A DNA stretch of 9,188 bases, from positions 1 to 9,188 of the forward strand of contig CANETM010000054.1 in the NCBI GenBank assembly GCA_947441205.1. The letters run 5' to 3'. The notes under the pieces were generated by a model. The model ran no database searches, was not told the origin of the DNA, and worked only from the letters and a program-made list of their open reading frames with translations. The translations under genes and the position numbers were made by a program. This DNA comes from Bacteroidota bacterium (GTDB taxonomy: Bacteria; Bacteroidota; Bacteroidia; Chitinophagales; Chitinophagaceae). Positions 1 to 6,217 of this stretch are shown one piece after another; position 1 is the first letter of the stretch; each line of letters begins with the position of its first letter.

Positions 1-1
1 A

Positions 2-133
2 ACATTAGTATTAACACATAAGGATGGTAGCACTGATACGATTAAAGCAAACCATACTTATAACCAACAACAAATTGAGTGGTTTAAAGCGGGTGGTGCT
101 TTAAATATCATCAGAAAGCAAGTAGCAGGTTAA
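2..133 (+). CDS. acn: Aconitate hydratase, C-terminal end (5' part outside window)
   Basis: The frame is open from the window edge to a TAA at 131-133 and encodes the last 43 residues of a protein. The stretch NHTYNQQQIEWFKAGGALN (residues 17-35 of the fragment) closely resembles the C-terminus of mitochondrial-type aconitase; human ACO2, from memory, has NHTFNETQIEWFRAGSALN. Aconitase interconverts citrate and isocitrate in the TCA cycle with a 4Fe-4S cluster. The cluster ligands and active site lie upstream of the window and cannot be checked. The identification rests on this short but distinctive tail. A strong terminator follows 56 bases after the stop, so the gene probably ends its transcription unit. 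Confidence 0.85.
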   Translation, partial: TLVLTHKDGSTDTIKANHTYNQQQIEWFKAGGALNIIRKQVAG

Positions 134-189
134 TATTTATACGGCTTTAATAAAATATAAAGCCTAATAAATATTCTCTTAAGATTTTT

Positions 190-225
190 AAAATCCTCCC
201 GAATACTCGGGAGGATTTTGTTTTT
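190..225 (+). terminator. Rho-independent terminator after the aconitase gene
   Basis: A perfect 13-bp inverted repeat (190-202 paired with 207-219) encloses the 4-base loop ATAC. The stem core is CCTCCCGA/TCGGGAGG. It runs into TTTTGTTTTT at 216-225. The plus strand has the U-tract, so it should stop transcription leaving the aconitase gene. It separates that gene from the oxidoreductase starting at 258. Confidence 0.93.
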
Positions 226-245
226 AAACCCTGCTGAGTTTTACT

Positions 246-253
246 TAAATTTG
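246..253 (+). promoter_or_regulatory. Candidate -7 element (TAAATTTG) before the oxidoreductase gene
   Basis: TAAATTTG fits the Bacteroidota -7 consensus TAnnTTTG exactly. It lies in the 32 bases between the terminator and the ATG at 258, where a promoter for this gene is expected. No TTTG is found at normal -33 spacing; the nearest, 217-220, is 25 bases upstream and inside the terminator. The element ends only 4 bases before the ATG, so it would give an almost leaderless mRNA. AT-rich sequence makes chance matches easy. Confidence 0.3.
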
Positions 254-257
254 AAAT

Positions 258-1295
258 ATGATAAACACAGCACTTGTATCCTTTGGCATGAGCGGAAAAG
301 TTTTCCATGCTCCCTTTATTGCAACCAATCCTGATTTTAATTTAGTAGGTAGTTGGGAAAGGTCATCAAAAAATATTGAAGCAGCCTACCCTAGTTCAAA
401 ATCATTTAATAGTTATGAGGAATTATTAGCGGACTCAAGTATTGATTTAGTGATTGTAAATAGTCCTAATGATTCTCATTACGCCTATACTAAAAGTGCT
501 TTACTCGCAGGCAAACATGTAGTGTGTGAAAAAGCTTTTACCAATACGTCTGCAGAAGCACAGGAACTTGATGAACTAGCGAATAAAAAAGGATTGAAAT
601 TAGCAGTATATCAAAACAGACGATATGACGCCGATTTTTTAACCTTGCAAAAATTAATTCAGGAGGATGAGATTGGTGAATTGTTAGATGTTCAAATCTC
701 CTTTGAAAGATACCGAACAAATTTAAGTCCAAAGAAACATAAAGAGGCCGTAACGCCTGGAGCAGGTTTGTTATTTGACTTAGGCCCACATTTAGTGGAT
801 CAAGCCTTGGTTTTATCAGGCATGCCATTAGCTGTATTTGCAGACATTAGAATTACCCGAAAAGTTTCCTTGGTCGATGATTATTTCAGTATGATATTAT
901 ATTATCCAAGTCATAGAATTACCTTAACTAGTGGCATGGTATTTATGACACAATTACCAGGTTATAAAGTGTATGGCACTAAAGGAAGTTTTATTAAAAA
1001 TAGATCCGATGTCCAAGAAAATGAACTGATTGCTGGTAAAAAACCAAATATACCAAATTGGGGTGCTGAGTCTGAAAGTGATTATGGTACATTATATACC
1101 GATCACAATGGATTAATTACAAGTAAAGTAATTCAAAGTATCCCTGGAGATTATAAAATATTTTATCAAAAAATGGCTGATGCAATTTTAAATAATGCAC
1201 CCGTTCCAACAAGTGCACAAGAAGGTAAAAATATTATTCGTGTTTTAGAAGCTGCTAGAAATAGTGCTTTTAATAAAAGAGTGGTAGGAATTTAG
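258..1295 (+). CDS. Gfo/Idh/MocA-family NAD(P)-dependent oxidoreductase
   Basis: The 345-residue length is normal for this family of soluble sugar and polyol dehydrogenases. The N-terminal Rossmann fold (about 1-120) begins with FGMSGKVFHAPF (9-20), the form seen in the YdgJ/YhhX-like branch. The usual catalytic lysine motif EKP is present as E91-K92-A93. NRRYDADF (120-127) and the substrate-side motif FDLGPHLVDQ (173-182), with D174 and H178, mark the C-terminal alpha/beta domain. Two deviations stand out: the first glycine of the dinucleotide loop is S8, and the proline of EKP is alanine. The substrate cannot be read from the sequence. ATG 258 is chosen because it puts the Rossmann beta-strand at the N-terminus, as in relatives. 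No Shine-Dalgarno sequence is visible. It follows the aconitase terminator and is followed by alkD on the same strand, 57 bases before the nearest ATG. Confidence 0.92.
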   Translation: MINTALVSFGMSGKVFHAPFIATNPDFNLVGSWERSSKNIEAAYPSSKSFNSYEELLADSSIDLVIVNSPNDSHYAYTKSALLAGKHVVCEKAFTNTSAEAQELDELANKKGLKLAVYQNRRYDADFLTLQKLIQEDEIGELLDVQISFERYRTNLSPKKHKEAVTPGAGLLFDLGPHLVDQALVLSGMPLAVFADIRITRKVSLVDDYFSMILYYPSHRITLTSGMVFMTQLPGYKVYGTKGSFIKNRSDVQENELIAGKKPNIPNWGAESESDYGTLYTDHNGLITSKVIQSIPGDYKIFYQKMADAILNNAPVPTSAQEGKNIIRVLEAARNSAFNKRVVGI

Positions 1296-1369
1296 TTTTT
1301 GAAATGTATTTGTAAATTTAAAAATTTTTTTTTAAAAATCAAAATAGCTAATATGCCCCACCCTACTTA

Positions 1370-2023
1370 ATTGCTATCAAAAAAATATTTGCATCCAATG
1401 GAGATGCAACAATTGCAAAGGGAGCAAAAGCATATTTACTAAATCAATTTGAATTTTACGGTATTAAAACACCATTAAGGCGCAAACTTTGCAAGGATTT
1501 TTACAAAGCTAACCCAATAAAGGATCATAATGAGTTAAGTAAGCTCATTAAAGAATGTTTTGGTGAGCCACAAAGAGAGTTACATTATTTTGCCATTGAA
1601 CTTTTAGGGTACCATAAAAAACTATGGTCTAATAAAACATTACCTTTAATTGAGTGGATGATTACGCATAATAGTTGGTGGGATAGTGTAGATTCCACTA
1701 ATTCTTTTGTTATTGGTAAATACTTTTTACAATTCCCAGAAGCGATTGAACCTGTGACTTCAAAATGGAATCAATCTTCCAATAAATGGCTACAAAGAAT
1801 GAGTATCTTATTTCAGTTGATATATAAAGAAAAAACCAATACTACCCTTCTTACTGAATACATTGAGAATACACAATTAGAAGAGGACTTTTTTATTCGC
1901 AAAGCCATTGGCTGGGCCCTACGTAGTTATGCAAATACCGATGCGAAGTGGGTAATTCAATTTGTAAAAGCACACCCACAACTTTCGAACTTATCGAAGC
2001 GGGAGGCATTAAAACATCAATAA
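1370..2023 (+). CDS. alkD: DNA alkylation repair protein, AlkD family; no normal start codon
   Basis: AlkD enzymes are HEAT-like-repeat DNA glycosylases that remove bulky or charged alkylated bases such as 7-methylguanine. The frame is open from 1352 to the stop at 2021-2023 and aligns without gaps to Bacillus cereus AlkD as I recall it, including QFEFYGIKTPLRR, SWWDSVDS and FFIRKAIGWALR. Counting from the ATT at 1370, the residues matching AlkD Trp109, Asp113, Arg148 and Trp187 are W104, D108, R143 and W182. The four known active-site positions are therefore intact. The family start should lie near 1353-1358, yet the frame has no ATG, GTG or TTG before M97 (1658), and starting there would lose over 40% of the fold. 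ATT 1370 is used here as the only near-family-length initiator. A one-base change upstream or slippage could supply a normal start (see findings). Function is fairly sure; the 5' end is not. Confidence 0.8.
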   Translation: MAIKKIFASNGDATIAKGAKAYLLNQFEFYGIKTPLRRKLCKDFYKANPIKDHNELSKLIKECFGEPQRELHYFAIELLGYHKKLWSNKTLPLIEWMITHNSWWDSVDSTNSFVIGKYFLQFPEAIEPVTSKWNQSSNKWLQRMSILFQLIYKEKTNTTLLTEYIENTQLEEDFFIRKAIGWALRSYANTDAKWVIQFVKAHPQLSNLSKREALKHQ

Positions 2024-2048
2024 AGATTTAAGAAAATATTGAATCAAA

Positions 2049-2840
2049 CTAAAACCCAAAACGAGATTTCAACGCTTTGAAATTTGAATTTACTTCAGCG
2101 GCTGATAATGCTCTATTATAAGTATGGAAACAAGAAATCCCACCTAAAAAGTTCCAACTATTATCATTTAATCCTGCTCCTCCTATATATAACACATTAC
2201 TAGTTGCAGGCGACCTATATGCAGCCGTTCCCTTCCACACACCATCAAAATAAAATTTCGTATTACTATTGGTTGCATCTACAGTGACTGTGTAATTATG
2301 CCAATTGGTATTAGTCACAATCGTTGTATGATTTAAAACGACATTATTTACATCAAGAAATGGTGTATTAAAACCATCCCAAACATTCCAATAAAAACCT
2401 GTACCAGCAAAAAAGAAATCAGGTCCAGTTCCAGATGCTCCAGTATTAAATAACATTGCATTTGGAACTGGAACTGAATTTGATTTAGCCCAAATACTAA
2501 ATGTCATTGAAGTTGATTTTGTTAGCGGAGCACTTACATAACTTGCAACACCGGCATTAGGAAAATTAAAAAAAGAAACTCCACCTGTAGTTGTGAAAGT
2601 ACCTCCAAAAATAGTGCCATTATTGCCGCCTACTATATCAGTCCAAATATTACCAGACCCCCCGTATGAGTTTGTTAAGTTAGCGTCTAAATTTTGAATT
2701 AGGCCTGCTGTTATCAAGGTTGGTTGTTGAGATTGTACTACCCTGTTTACTTCATTGTTATTAGCACTAAAAAAAACTTTCTGTGCATTTAAGGTAAACA
2801 CACAGAAAGTTAATAATATAGTTAGTGATGTTTTCAACAC
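2049..2840 (-). CDS. Secreted LamG / concanavalin A-like domain protein
   Basis: The 263-residue protein starts with a signal peptide (1-19, LTILLTFCVFTLNA core, likely cut before Q20). The rest is one LamG-like (Laminin_G_3) jelly-roll domain. Its signs are the opening GLIQNLDANLTNSYGGSG (46-63), MTFSIWAK (112-119), WHNYTVTVDATNS (180-192) with FYFDG (196-200), and the closing YNRALSAAEVNSNFKALKSR (241-260). Such domains often bind carbohydrate or mediate adhesion. No catalytic domain, lipobox or T9SS C-terminal sorting domain follows, so it is probably released to the periplasm, or beyond by an unclear route. The start is a GTG (a TTG is the next codon), as no in-frame ATG exists in this region. 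It begins 7 bases after the transaldolase stop, so the two are probably co-transcribed, though a functional link is not obvious. The ligand is unknown. Confidence 0.82.
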   Translation of the reverse strand: MLKTSLTILLTFCVFTLNAQKVFFSANNNEVNRVVQSQQPTLITAGLIQNLDANLTNSYGGSGNIWTDIVGGNNGTIFGGTFTTTGGVSFFNFPNAGVASYVSAPLTKSTSMTFSIWAKSNSVPVPNAMLFNTGASGTGPDFFFAGTGFYWNVWDGFNTPFLDVNNVVLNHTTIVTNTNWHNYTVTVDATNSNTKFYFDGVWKGTAAYRSPATSNVLYIGGAGLNDNSWNFLGGISCFHTYNRALSAAEVNSNFKALKSRFGF

Positions 2841-2847
2841 AATAAAA

Positions 2848-3498
2848 CTACATTTTTTTAGCGTCTTCCAAAAATTTTGCTAAACCAATATCTGTTAATG
2901 GATGCTTCAATAATCCTAAAATAGAATCTAAAGGACATGTACAAACATCAGCACCTGCTTCGGCTGCTTTTACAATATGTAAAGCATTACGAATTGATGC
3001 CGCTAATATCTGAGTTTGAAAACCTTGTACATCATAAATATGACGAATTTGACTAATTAATTCCATCCCATCCCATGAGCTATCATCGATACGACCTATA
3101 AATGGAGATACATAAGTTGCACCCGCTTTAGCTGCTAAAATAGCTTGACCAGCAGAAAATACTAAGGTACAATTAGTGCGAATACCATTGTCAGTAAACC
3201 ATTTAATTGCTTTAATTCCGTCTTTGATCATAGGTACTTTTACAACAATGTTTGGATGGATAGCTGCTAATTTTTTCCCTTCTTCCACCATAGTAGCAAA
3301 ATCGGTTGACAATACTTCAGCACTGATGTCGCCATTAACGATTTCACAAATTGCTTTGTAATGCTCAGCAATCGCTGCTTCGCCTTTAACGCCTACTTGG
3401 GCCATTAAGGTAGGATTGGTGGTTACACCGTCTAAAATGCCTAATTCGTTGGCTTCTTTAATTTGAGCTAGATTGCCTGTGTCGATAAAAAATTTCAT
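2848..3498 (-). CDS. tal: Transaldolase, short TalC/FSA-type
   Basis: This 216-residue TIM-barrel class I aldolase belongs to the transaldolase / fructose-6-phosphate aldolase family. It moves a dihydroxyacetone unit between sugar phosphates in the non-oxidative pentose phosphate pathway, in the cytoplasm. Visible features are D6 (FIDTGN), GVTTNPT (24-30, N28) and the Schiff-base lysine K87 in IVVKVPM. Two positions argue for transaldolase rather than FSA. E61 (SAEVLST) stands where E. coli FsaA has Gln59, and F133 (YVSPFIGRID) where FsaA has Tyr131. The length matches the short subfamily; classical TalB is about 100 residues longer. The ATG at 3498 gives the usual family N-terminus. It lies 27 bases after the SRP RNA end, which leaves little room for its own promoter, and 7 bases before the LamG gene. 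The family is certain; the substrate call is inferred from two residues. Confidence 0.95.
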   Translation of the reverse strand: MKFFIDTGNLAQIKEANELGILDGVTTNPTLMAQVGVKGEAAIAEHYKAICEIVNGDISAEVLSTDFATMVEEGKKLAAIHPNIVVKVPMIKDGIKAIKWFTDNGIRTNCTLVFSAGQAILAAKAGATYVSPFIGRIDDSSWDGMELISQIRHIYDVQGFQTQILAASIRNALHIVKAAEAGADVCTCPLDSILGLLKHPLTDIGLAKFLEDAKKM

Positions 3499-3518
3499 AT
3501 GGGTAGGTATTGAATTAT

Positions 3519-3531
3519 AAAAAGTGGCAGG
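3519..3531 (-). terminator. Possible terminator formed by the SRP RNA closing stem and a T-run
   Basis: On the minus strand CCTGCC (3531-3526), the 3' half of the SRP closing stem, is followed by AC and then TTTTT (3523-3519). The RNA's own outer helix could act as the terminator stem. The tract is only five U and sits just before the transaldolase gene, so partial read-through is plausible. Confidence 0.4.
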
Positions 3532-3619
3532 CTACTCACATCGCACCGCTCAACCGCTTATCCTTGCTACATTCCTGTCCTGGGGAGGTTCTGCAGGAGC
3601 TGGTCGTGTAAGACCTGCC
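3526..3619 (-). ncRNA. ffs: Signal recognition particle RNA, small bacterial type (4.5S)
   Basis: On the minus strand the diagnostic helix 8 tip is clear. CCCC (3585-3582) is followed by AGG (3581-3579), ACA (3578-3576), the GGAA tetraloop (3575-3572), UGU (3571-3569) and AGCA (3568-3565). This is a GGAA loop on a perfect 3-bp stem above the asymmetric AGG/AGCA loop bound by Ffh. AACC (3590-3587) can pair with GGUU (3555-3552) lower down. The ends are complementary and blunt: GGCAGG (3619-3614) with CCUGCC (3531-3526), giving about 94 nt, a normal small SRP RNA size. A U-run (3523-3519) follows two bases after the closing stem. With Ffh it targets nascent membrane proteins to the inner membrane. 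It lies between the plug gene and the transaldolase gene, same strand, and is more GC-rich than its surroundings. Confidence 0.93.
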
Positions 3620-3623
3620 GGTG

Positions 3624-3631
3624 CAAATGTA
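3624..3631 (-). promoter_or_regulatory. -7 element (TACATTTG) of the SRP RNA promoter
   Basis: On the minus strand TACATTTG matches TAnnTTTG exactly. It ends 4 bases before the first G of the predicted RNA at 3619, the right distance for a -7 box. A T-run (TTTTTT) lies 17 bases upstream, near where a -33 TTTG/TTG would be, but no canonical -33 box is seen. The match between this box and an independently deduced RNA 5' end makes it the best-supported promoter in the window. Confidence 0.7.
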
Positions 3632-3679
3632 GTTAATTAAGGGGGATTAAAAAAGTAGTTTCAGACAATAGTTATTCAC

Positions 3680-4951
3680 TTAAAACTGTCTTGAATTTAC
3701 GGTAACATACCCAATTAATTGATCGTTTTTATTACCAATGGTATGGTAATAAACTAATACGGTATACTCATTTTCTGTTTCGGTATGATTCCCTTCAGTA
3801 TCCCTGTAATTATCTAAAATATTGGGCTCAATTCTGTCTTGAAGTATATAGTTGTAACTATAATATCCTTGCTTCAATAGTAAGGTTTTTTGATAAACTC
3901 CTTTACGCACATCAAAAATCATTTCCGAATCTTTGTCTATTTTATTATTCGTAAATGCACCAATTATATAAAGTCGCTTATCCAACAATGCAGCATTATC
4001 ATTTGTTGCATAAGAAAAATGAACTTTAGCATAATCATTTTGAGTTTCATTATTTAACGATTCTGTATTCATGATTAAAAATCCTCCATTTAAATCTTTG
4101 AAATTTGAATACAACAAGTCAGCCCTTGATATATCAGGCTTTACAAAAATATTGGTTTGTTTATCAATATACATTATTGATGCAATCCTATCTGATCTTA
4201 AACTTAAACTTTGCAAATCCAACCATCTAGCTTCATTGCCACCAGGGAATATTAGGTTTGATTCATTATTAAAAACCATCACGGTCCCTTTTATGAAATC
4301 TGGAGCAGAGACGGATTGAGCATTATTAAATAAGTTGTTTTGGATTACTTTTATAGTTAACTGATCTGTTTGGAAGGAAGGGATATTTCTTACATCAACA
4401 TTCACATTTACTTTTTGATGCGTCCTAGCAATATTGCCATCAAATGGCTCTTGAATACCAGCACTTACTATCGCTATATCCTCAACAACGTAAAACCTTT
4501 TAGTAAATACAGGAGCCTGTTTATTACTCCCTTTATAAACTTTAAAAATGTAATTACCTGATAAAATGGGTTTGCAATTTGCATTAGGAAATTCAAATTG
4601 ATAATGGAAATAATTTTGCATACTCATTGAAGATGCTGCATAATTTGATATTCTATTTTGATTGAACCCTCTTATATAATTAAACTCATTTAATTCAGAT
4701 GGTTGCCATGCACTATCCATTAATTCAATGGAATAATTATAATCCACATATTGTGCTTTAAAGTCATCAAAACTAACCTTCAGCACTCCTCCATTGTTTA
4801 ATGAAATAATCGGAGCTGCTAATGAATTGCCAATTGGAGATACAATTATGGTATGTATTGTACTATCAAATATTTGATCCGGGTTTTGTTGCGCATATCC
4901 ATTTATGCTAAAAAAAGCAACTAATATCAACAAGTAACCGGTTCTAAGCAT
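3680..4951 (-). CDS. Type IX secretion system plug protein (formerly DUF5103)
   Basis: This 423-residue periplasmic protein has a signal peptide (1-20, cut after GYA) and the features I know from the DUF5103 family, now T9SS_plug. They are the N-terminal block WQPSELNEFNYIRGFNQNRI (82-101), FPNANCKPILSGNYIFKVY (121-139), IFPGGNEARWLDLQSL (234-249), DYAKVHFSY (306-314), KGVYQKTLLLKQGYYSYNY (350-368), and the closing ENEYTVLVYYHTIGNKNDQL (393-412). In Flavobacterium johnsoniae the Plug protein occupies the periplasmic side of the giant SprA translocon barrel when no substrate is engaged. No other T9SS gene is in the window. The ATG at 4951 directly starts the signal peptide. A weak -7-like TAGTTTCG (minus strand, 4979-4972) lies 20 bases upstream. 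The gene diverges from the permease gene and lies upstream of ffs on the same strand. I am confident of the family; the role is carried over from homologues. Confidence 0.87.
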   Translation of the reverse strand: MLRTGYLLILVAFFSINGYAQQNPDQIFDSTIHTIIVSPIGNSLAAPIISLNNGGVLKVSFDDFKAQYVDYNYSIELMDSAWQPSELNEFNYIRGFNQNRISNYAASSMSMQNYFHYQFEFPNANCKPILSGNYIFKVYKGSNKQAPVFTKRFYVVEDIAIVSAGIQEPFDGNIARTHQKVNVNVDVRNIPSFQTDQLTIKVIQNNLFNNAQSVSAPDFIKGTVMVFNNESNLIFPGGNEARWLDLQSLSLRSDRIASIMYIDKQTNIFVKPDISRADLLYSNFKDLNGGFLIMNTESLNNETQNDYAKVHFSYATNDNAALLDKRLYIIGAFTNNKIDKDSEMIFDVRKGVYQKTLLLKQGYYSYNYILQDRIEPNILDNYRDTEGNHTETENEYTVLVYYHTIGNKNDQLIGYVTVNSRQF

Positions 4952-5012
4952 AATATTACTTTTGTTTGTTACGAAACTAAAGGATTAATCTAAATATATA
5001 AGTAGAAAAAAG

Positions 5013-5020
5013 TAGATTTG
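5013..5020 (+). promoter_or_regulatory. Candidate -7 element (TAGATTTG) for the permease gene
   Basis: TAGATTTG fits TAnnTTTG exactly and lies 15 bases before the TTG start at 5036, in the 84-base gap between the divergent plug and permease genes. It implies a leader of roughly 10 nt. No TTTG or TTG is present at -33 spacing. The position is good, but the sequence is AT-rich. Confidence 0.45.
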
Positions 5021-5035
5021 ATAAAATTTTAATAG

Positions 5036-6217
5036 TTGAACACTGCCTTAAATATCGCCCTTAAAATTAGTTTCCCAAAACAAAAAAGTTACACGGGCTT
5101 TATTGTTAAGCTTTCAATCGCAGCAACTGCATTAAGCGTTGCGGCCATTATTTTAACCCTATCAATCGTAAACGGATTTCAGGAGCGTATTTCAAACAAG
5201 GTTTTTCAATTTTGGGGACATGTTAGGATTAATTCTGTAAATGGAGCGCCTATCGAAAGCAATTTGAACGCTAGCTTTTACAAGCTGCCATTTATCAAAA
5301 CGCATACCCCATTTTTAAATCAATCTTCTGTTTTATCATATCGTCAAGACATTGAAGGGGTAGTTGTGAAGGGGGTCCCCACTAATTCAGCTATCCCATT
5401 TTTAAATAAAGGGAAGTGGTTGGAAAATAAACCTGATTCAGCTAGAAATGGGATAGTCATTTCAGATGCCTTAGCCAATAAGTTAAACATCCCAATTGAT
5501 AGTACTATCCGACTTTATTTTATGACTAATGGCTCGGTACAACAGCGTAAAATGAAGGTAACAGGTTTGTACCACACAGGTATTGAGGAATATGATAGAC
5601 AATTTGTTTTTGCGGACATCTATTTAATTCAACAATTAAATCAAAACAGTCAACAAATTGAGGGATATGAAGTTTTTCTAAATGAAGGTATTGACGTCGC
5701 ATATGCAACAAACGAGATTCAAAAAAACTTGCCGGAAAATTTAGTAGCGACAAGTATTTCAGATTACTATCCTCAAATTTTTGATTGGATAAATGTTCAA
5801 ACTGTAAACAGAAATGTTACCATTACCATTTTGTTAATTATTGCTGTCGTGAATTTATTAACCTGCTTATTTATTTTAATGTTAGAAAGAGTAAATATGA
5901 TTGGAACACTCACTGCAATTGGTGGTTCGCATGGTTTTATTAGAACCATTTTTTTATATCAGGCTAGTATAATTTGTTGGATAGGTATTTCATTAGGGGC
6001 AATTATCGGTATTGGAATTAGTTTACTGCAACAAAAATTTGGATTAATCCAATTAGATGAAGCAGCTTATTTTATTAAAATTTTGCCTATAAAAATGTAT
6101 TTAAACCAAATCATGCTGGTTATGATAGGCACTGCAGTAATAAGTTATATTTCTTTTTTAATCCCTACTTTATGGATTAAAAGAATACCTCCAGCAAAAG
6201 CAATTAAATTTGATTAA
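5036..6217 (+). CDS. FtsX/LolC/LolE-type ABC transporter permease
   Basis: The 393-residue inner-membrane protein has the MacB/FtsX layout. There is a short cytoplasmic N-terminus, TM1 (about 24-47), a periplasmic domain (about 48-258), then TM2 (261-284), TM3 (303-332) and TM4 (356-379). The cytoplasmic stretch RVNMIGTLTAIGGSHGFIR (285-303) resembles the coupling segment that contacts the ATPase. The N-terminus MNTALNIALK resembles LolC/LolE (E. coli MNIALFIAKR type). A role in extracting lipoproteins from the inner membrane with a LolD ATPase is therefore the best guess. No ATPase gene is nearby, and a related FtsX-like exporter cannot be excluded. The start is TTG at 5036: an in-frame TAG precedes it directly, and starting there gives the family N-terminus. 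The gene overlaps the convergent methyltransferase gene by 4 bases at the stops. Confidence 0.85.
   Translation: MNTALNIALKISFPKQKSYTGFIVKLSIAATALSVAAIILTLSIVNGFQERISNKVFQFWGHVRINSVNGAPIESNLNASFYKLPFIKTHTPFLNQSSVLSYRQDIEGVVVKGVPTNSAIPFLNKGKWLENKPDSARNGIVISDALANKLNIPIDSTIRLYFMTNGSVQQRKMKVTGLYHTGIEEYDRQFVFADIYLIQQLNQNSQQIEGYEVFLNEGIDVAYATNEIQKNLPENLVATSISDYYPQIFDWINVQTVNRNVTITILLIIAVVNLLTCLFILMLERVNMIGTLTAIGGSHGFIRTIFLYQASIICWIGISLGAIIGIGISLLQQKFGLIQLDEAAYFIKILPIKMYLNQIMLVMIGTAVISYISFLIPTLWIKRIPPAKAIKFD

Noticed and set aside
538..828. A 96-codon minus-strand open frame inside the oxidoreductase gene
   Set aside because: It is antisense to a clearly conserved family protein, its translation resembles no family I know, and it has no start signals of its own.
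1315..1340. A/T-only run with nine T considered as a terminator after the oxidoreductase gene
   Set aside because: It can form only weak A-T pairings with no GC stem or loop, so it is better read as AT-rich spacer.
1658..2023. A 121-residue AlkD protein starting at the first in-frame ATG
   Set aside because: The family match continues without gaps about 95 residues upstream, so this ATG is an internal methionine.
3176..3361. A 61-codon plus-strand frame with a hydrophobic start, antisense to the transaldolase gene
   Set aside because: It overlaps the catalytic lysine region of the transaldolase; the hydrophobic stretch is a by-product of the opposite strand.
3526..3631. GC-rich structured block considered as a tmRNA, riboswitch or RNase P fragment
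   Set aside because: The GGAA tetraloop with AGG/AGCA internal loop and complementary ends at about 94 nt fit SRP RNA, with nothing left to explain.
4071..4561. Two small plus-strand frames inside the plug gene
   Set aside because: They are antisense to conserved plug blocks, with no promoter or recognisable protein features.
2049..4951. LamG and plug genes considered as one T9SS cargo-secretion unit
   Set aside because: The LamG protein lacks the T9SS C-terminal sorting domain, and ffs and the transaldolase gene lie between them.
5526..5753. A 75-codon minus-strand frame inside the permease gene, and a similar 66-codon plus-strand one at 6422-6622
   Set aside because: Both lie opposite conserved coding sequence (the permease periplasmic domain and the SpoU motifs) and show no independent coding evidence.
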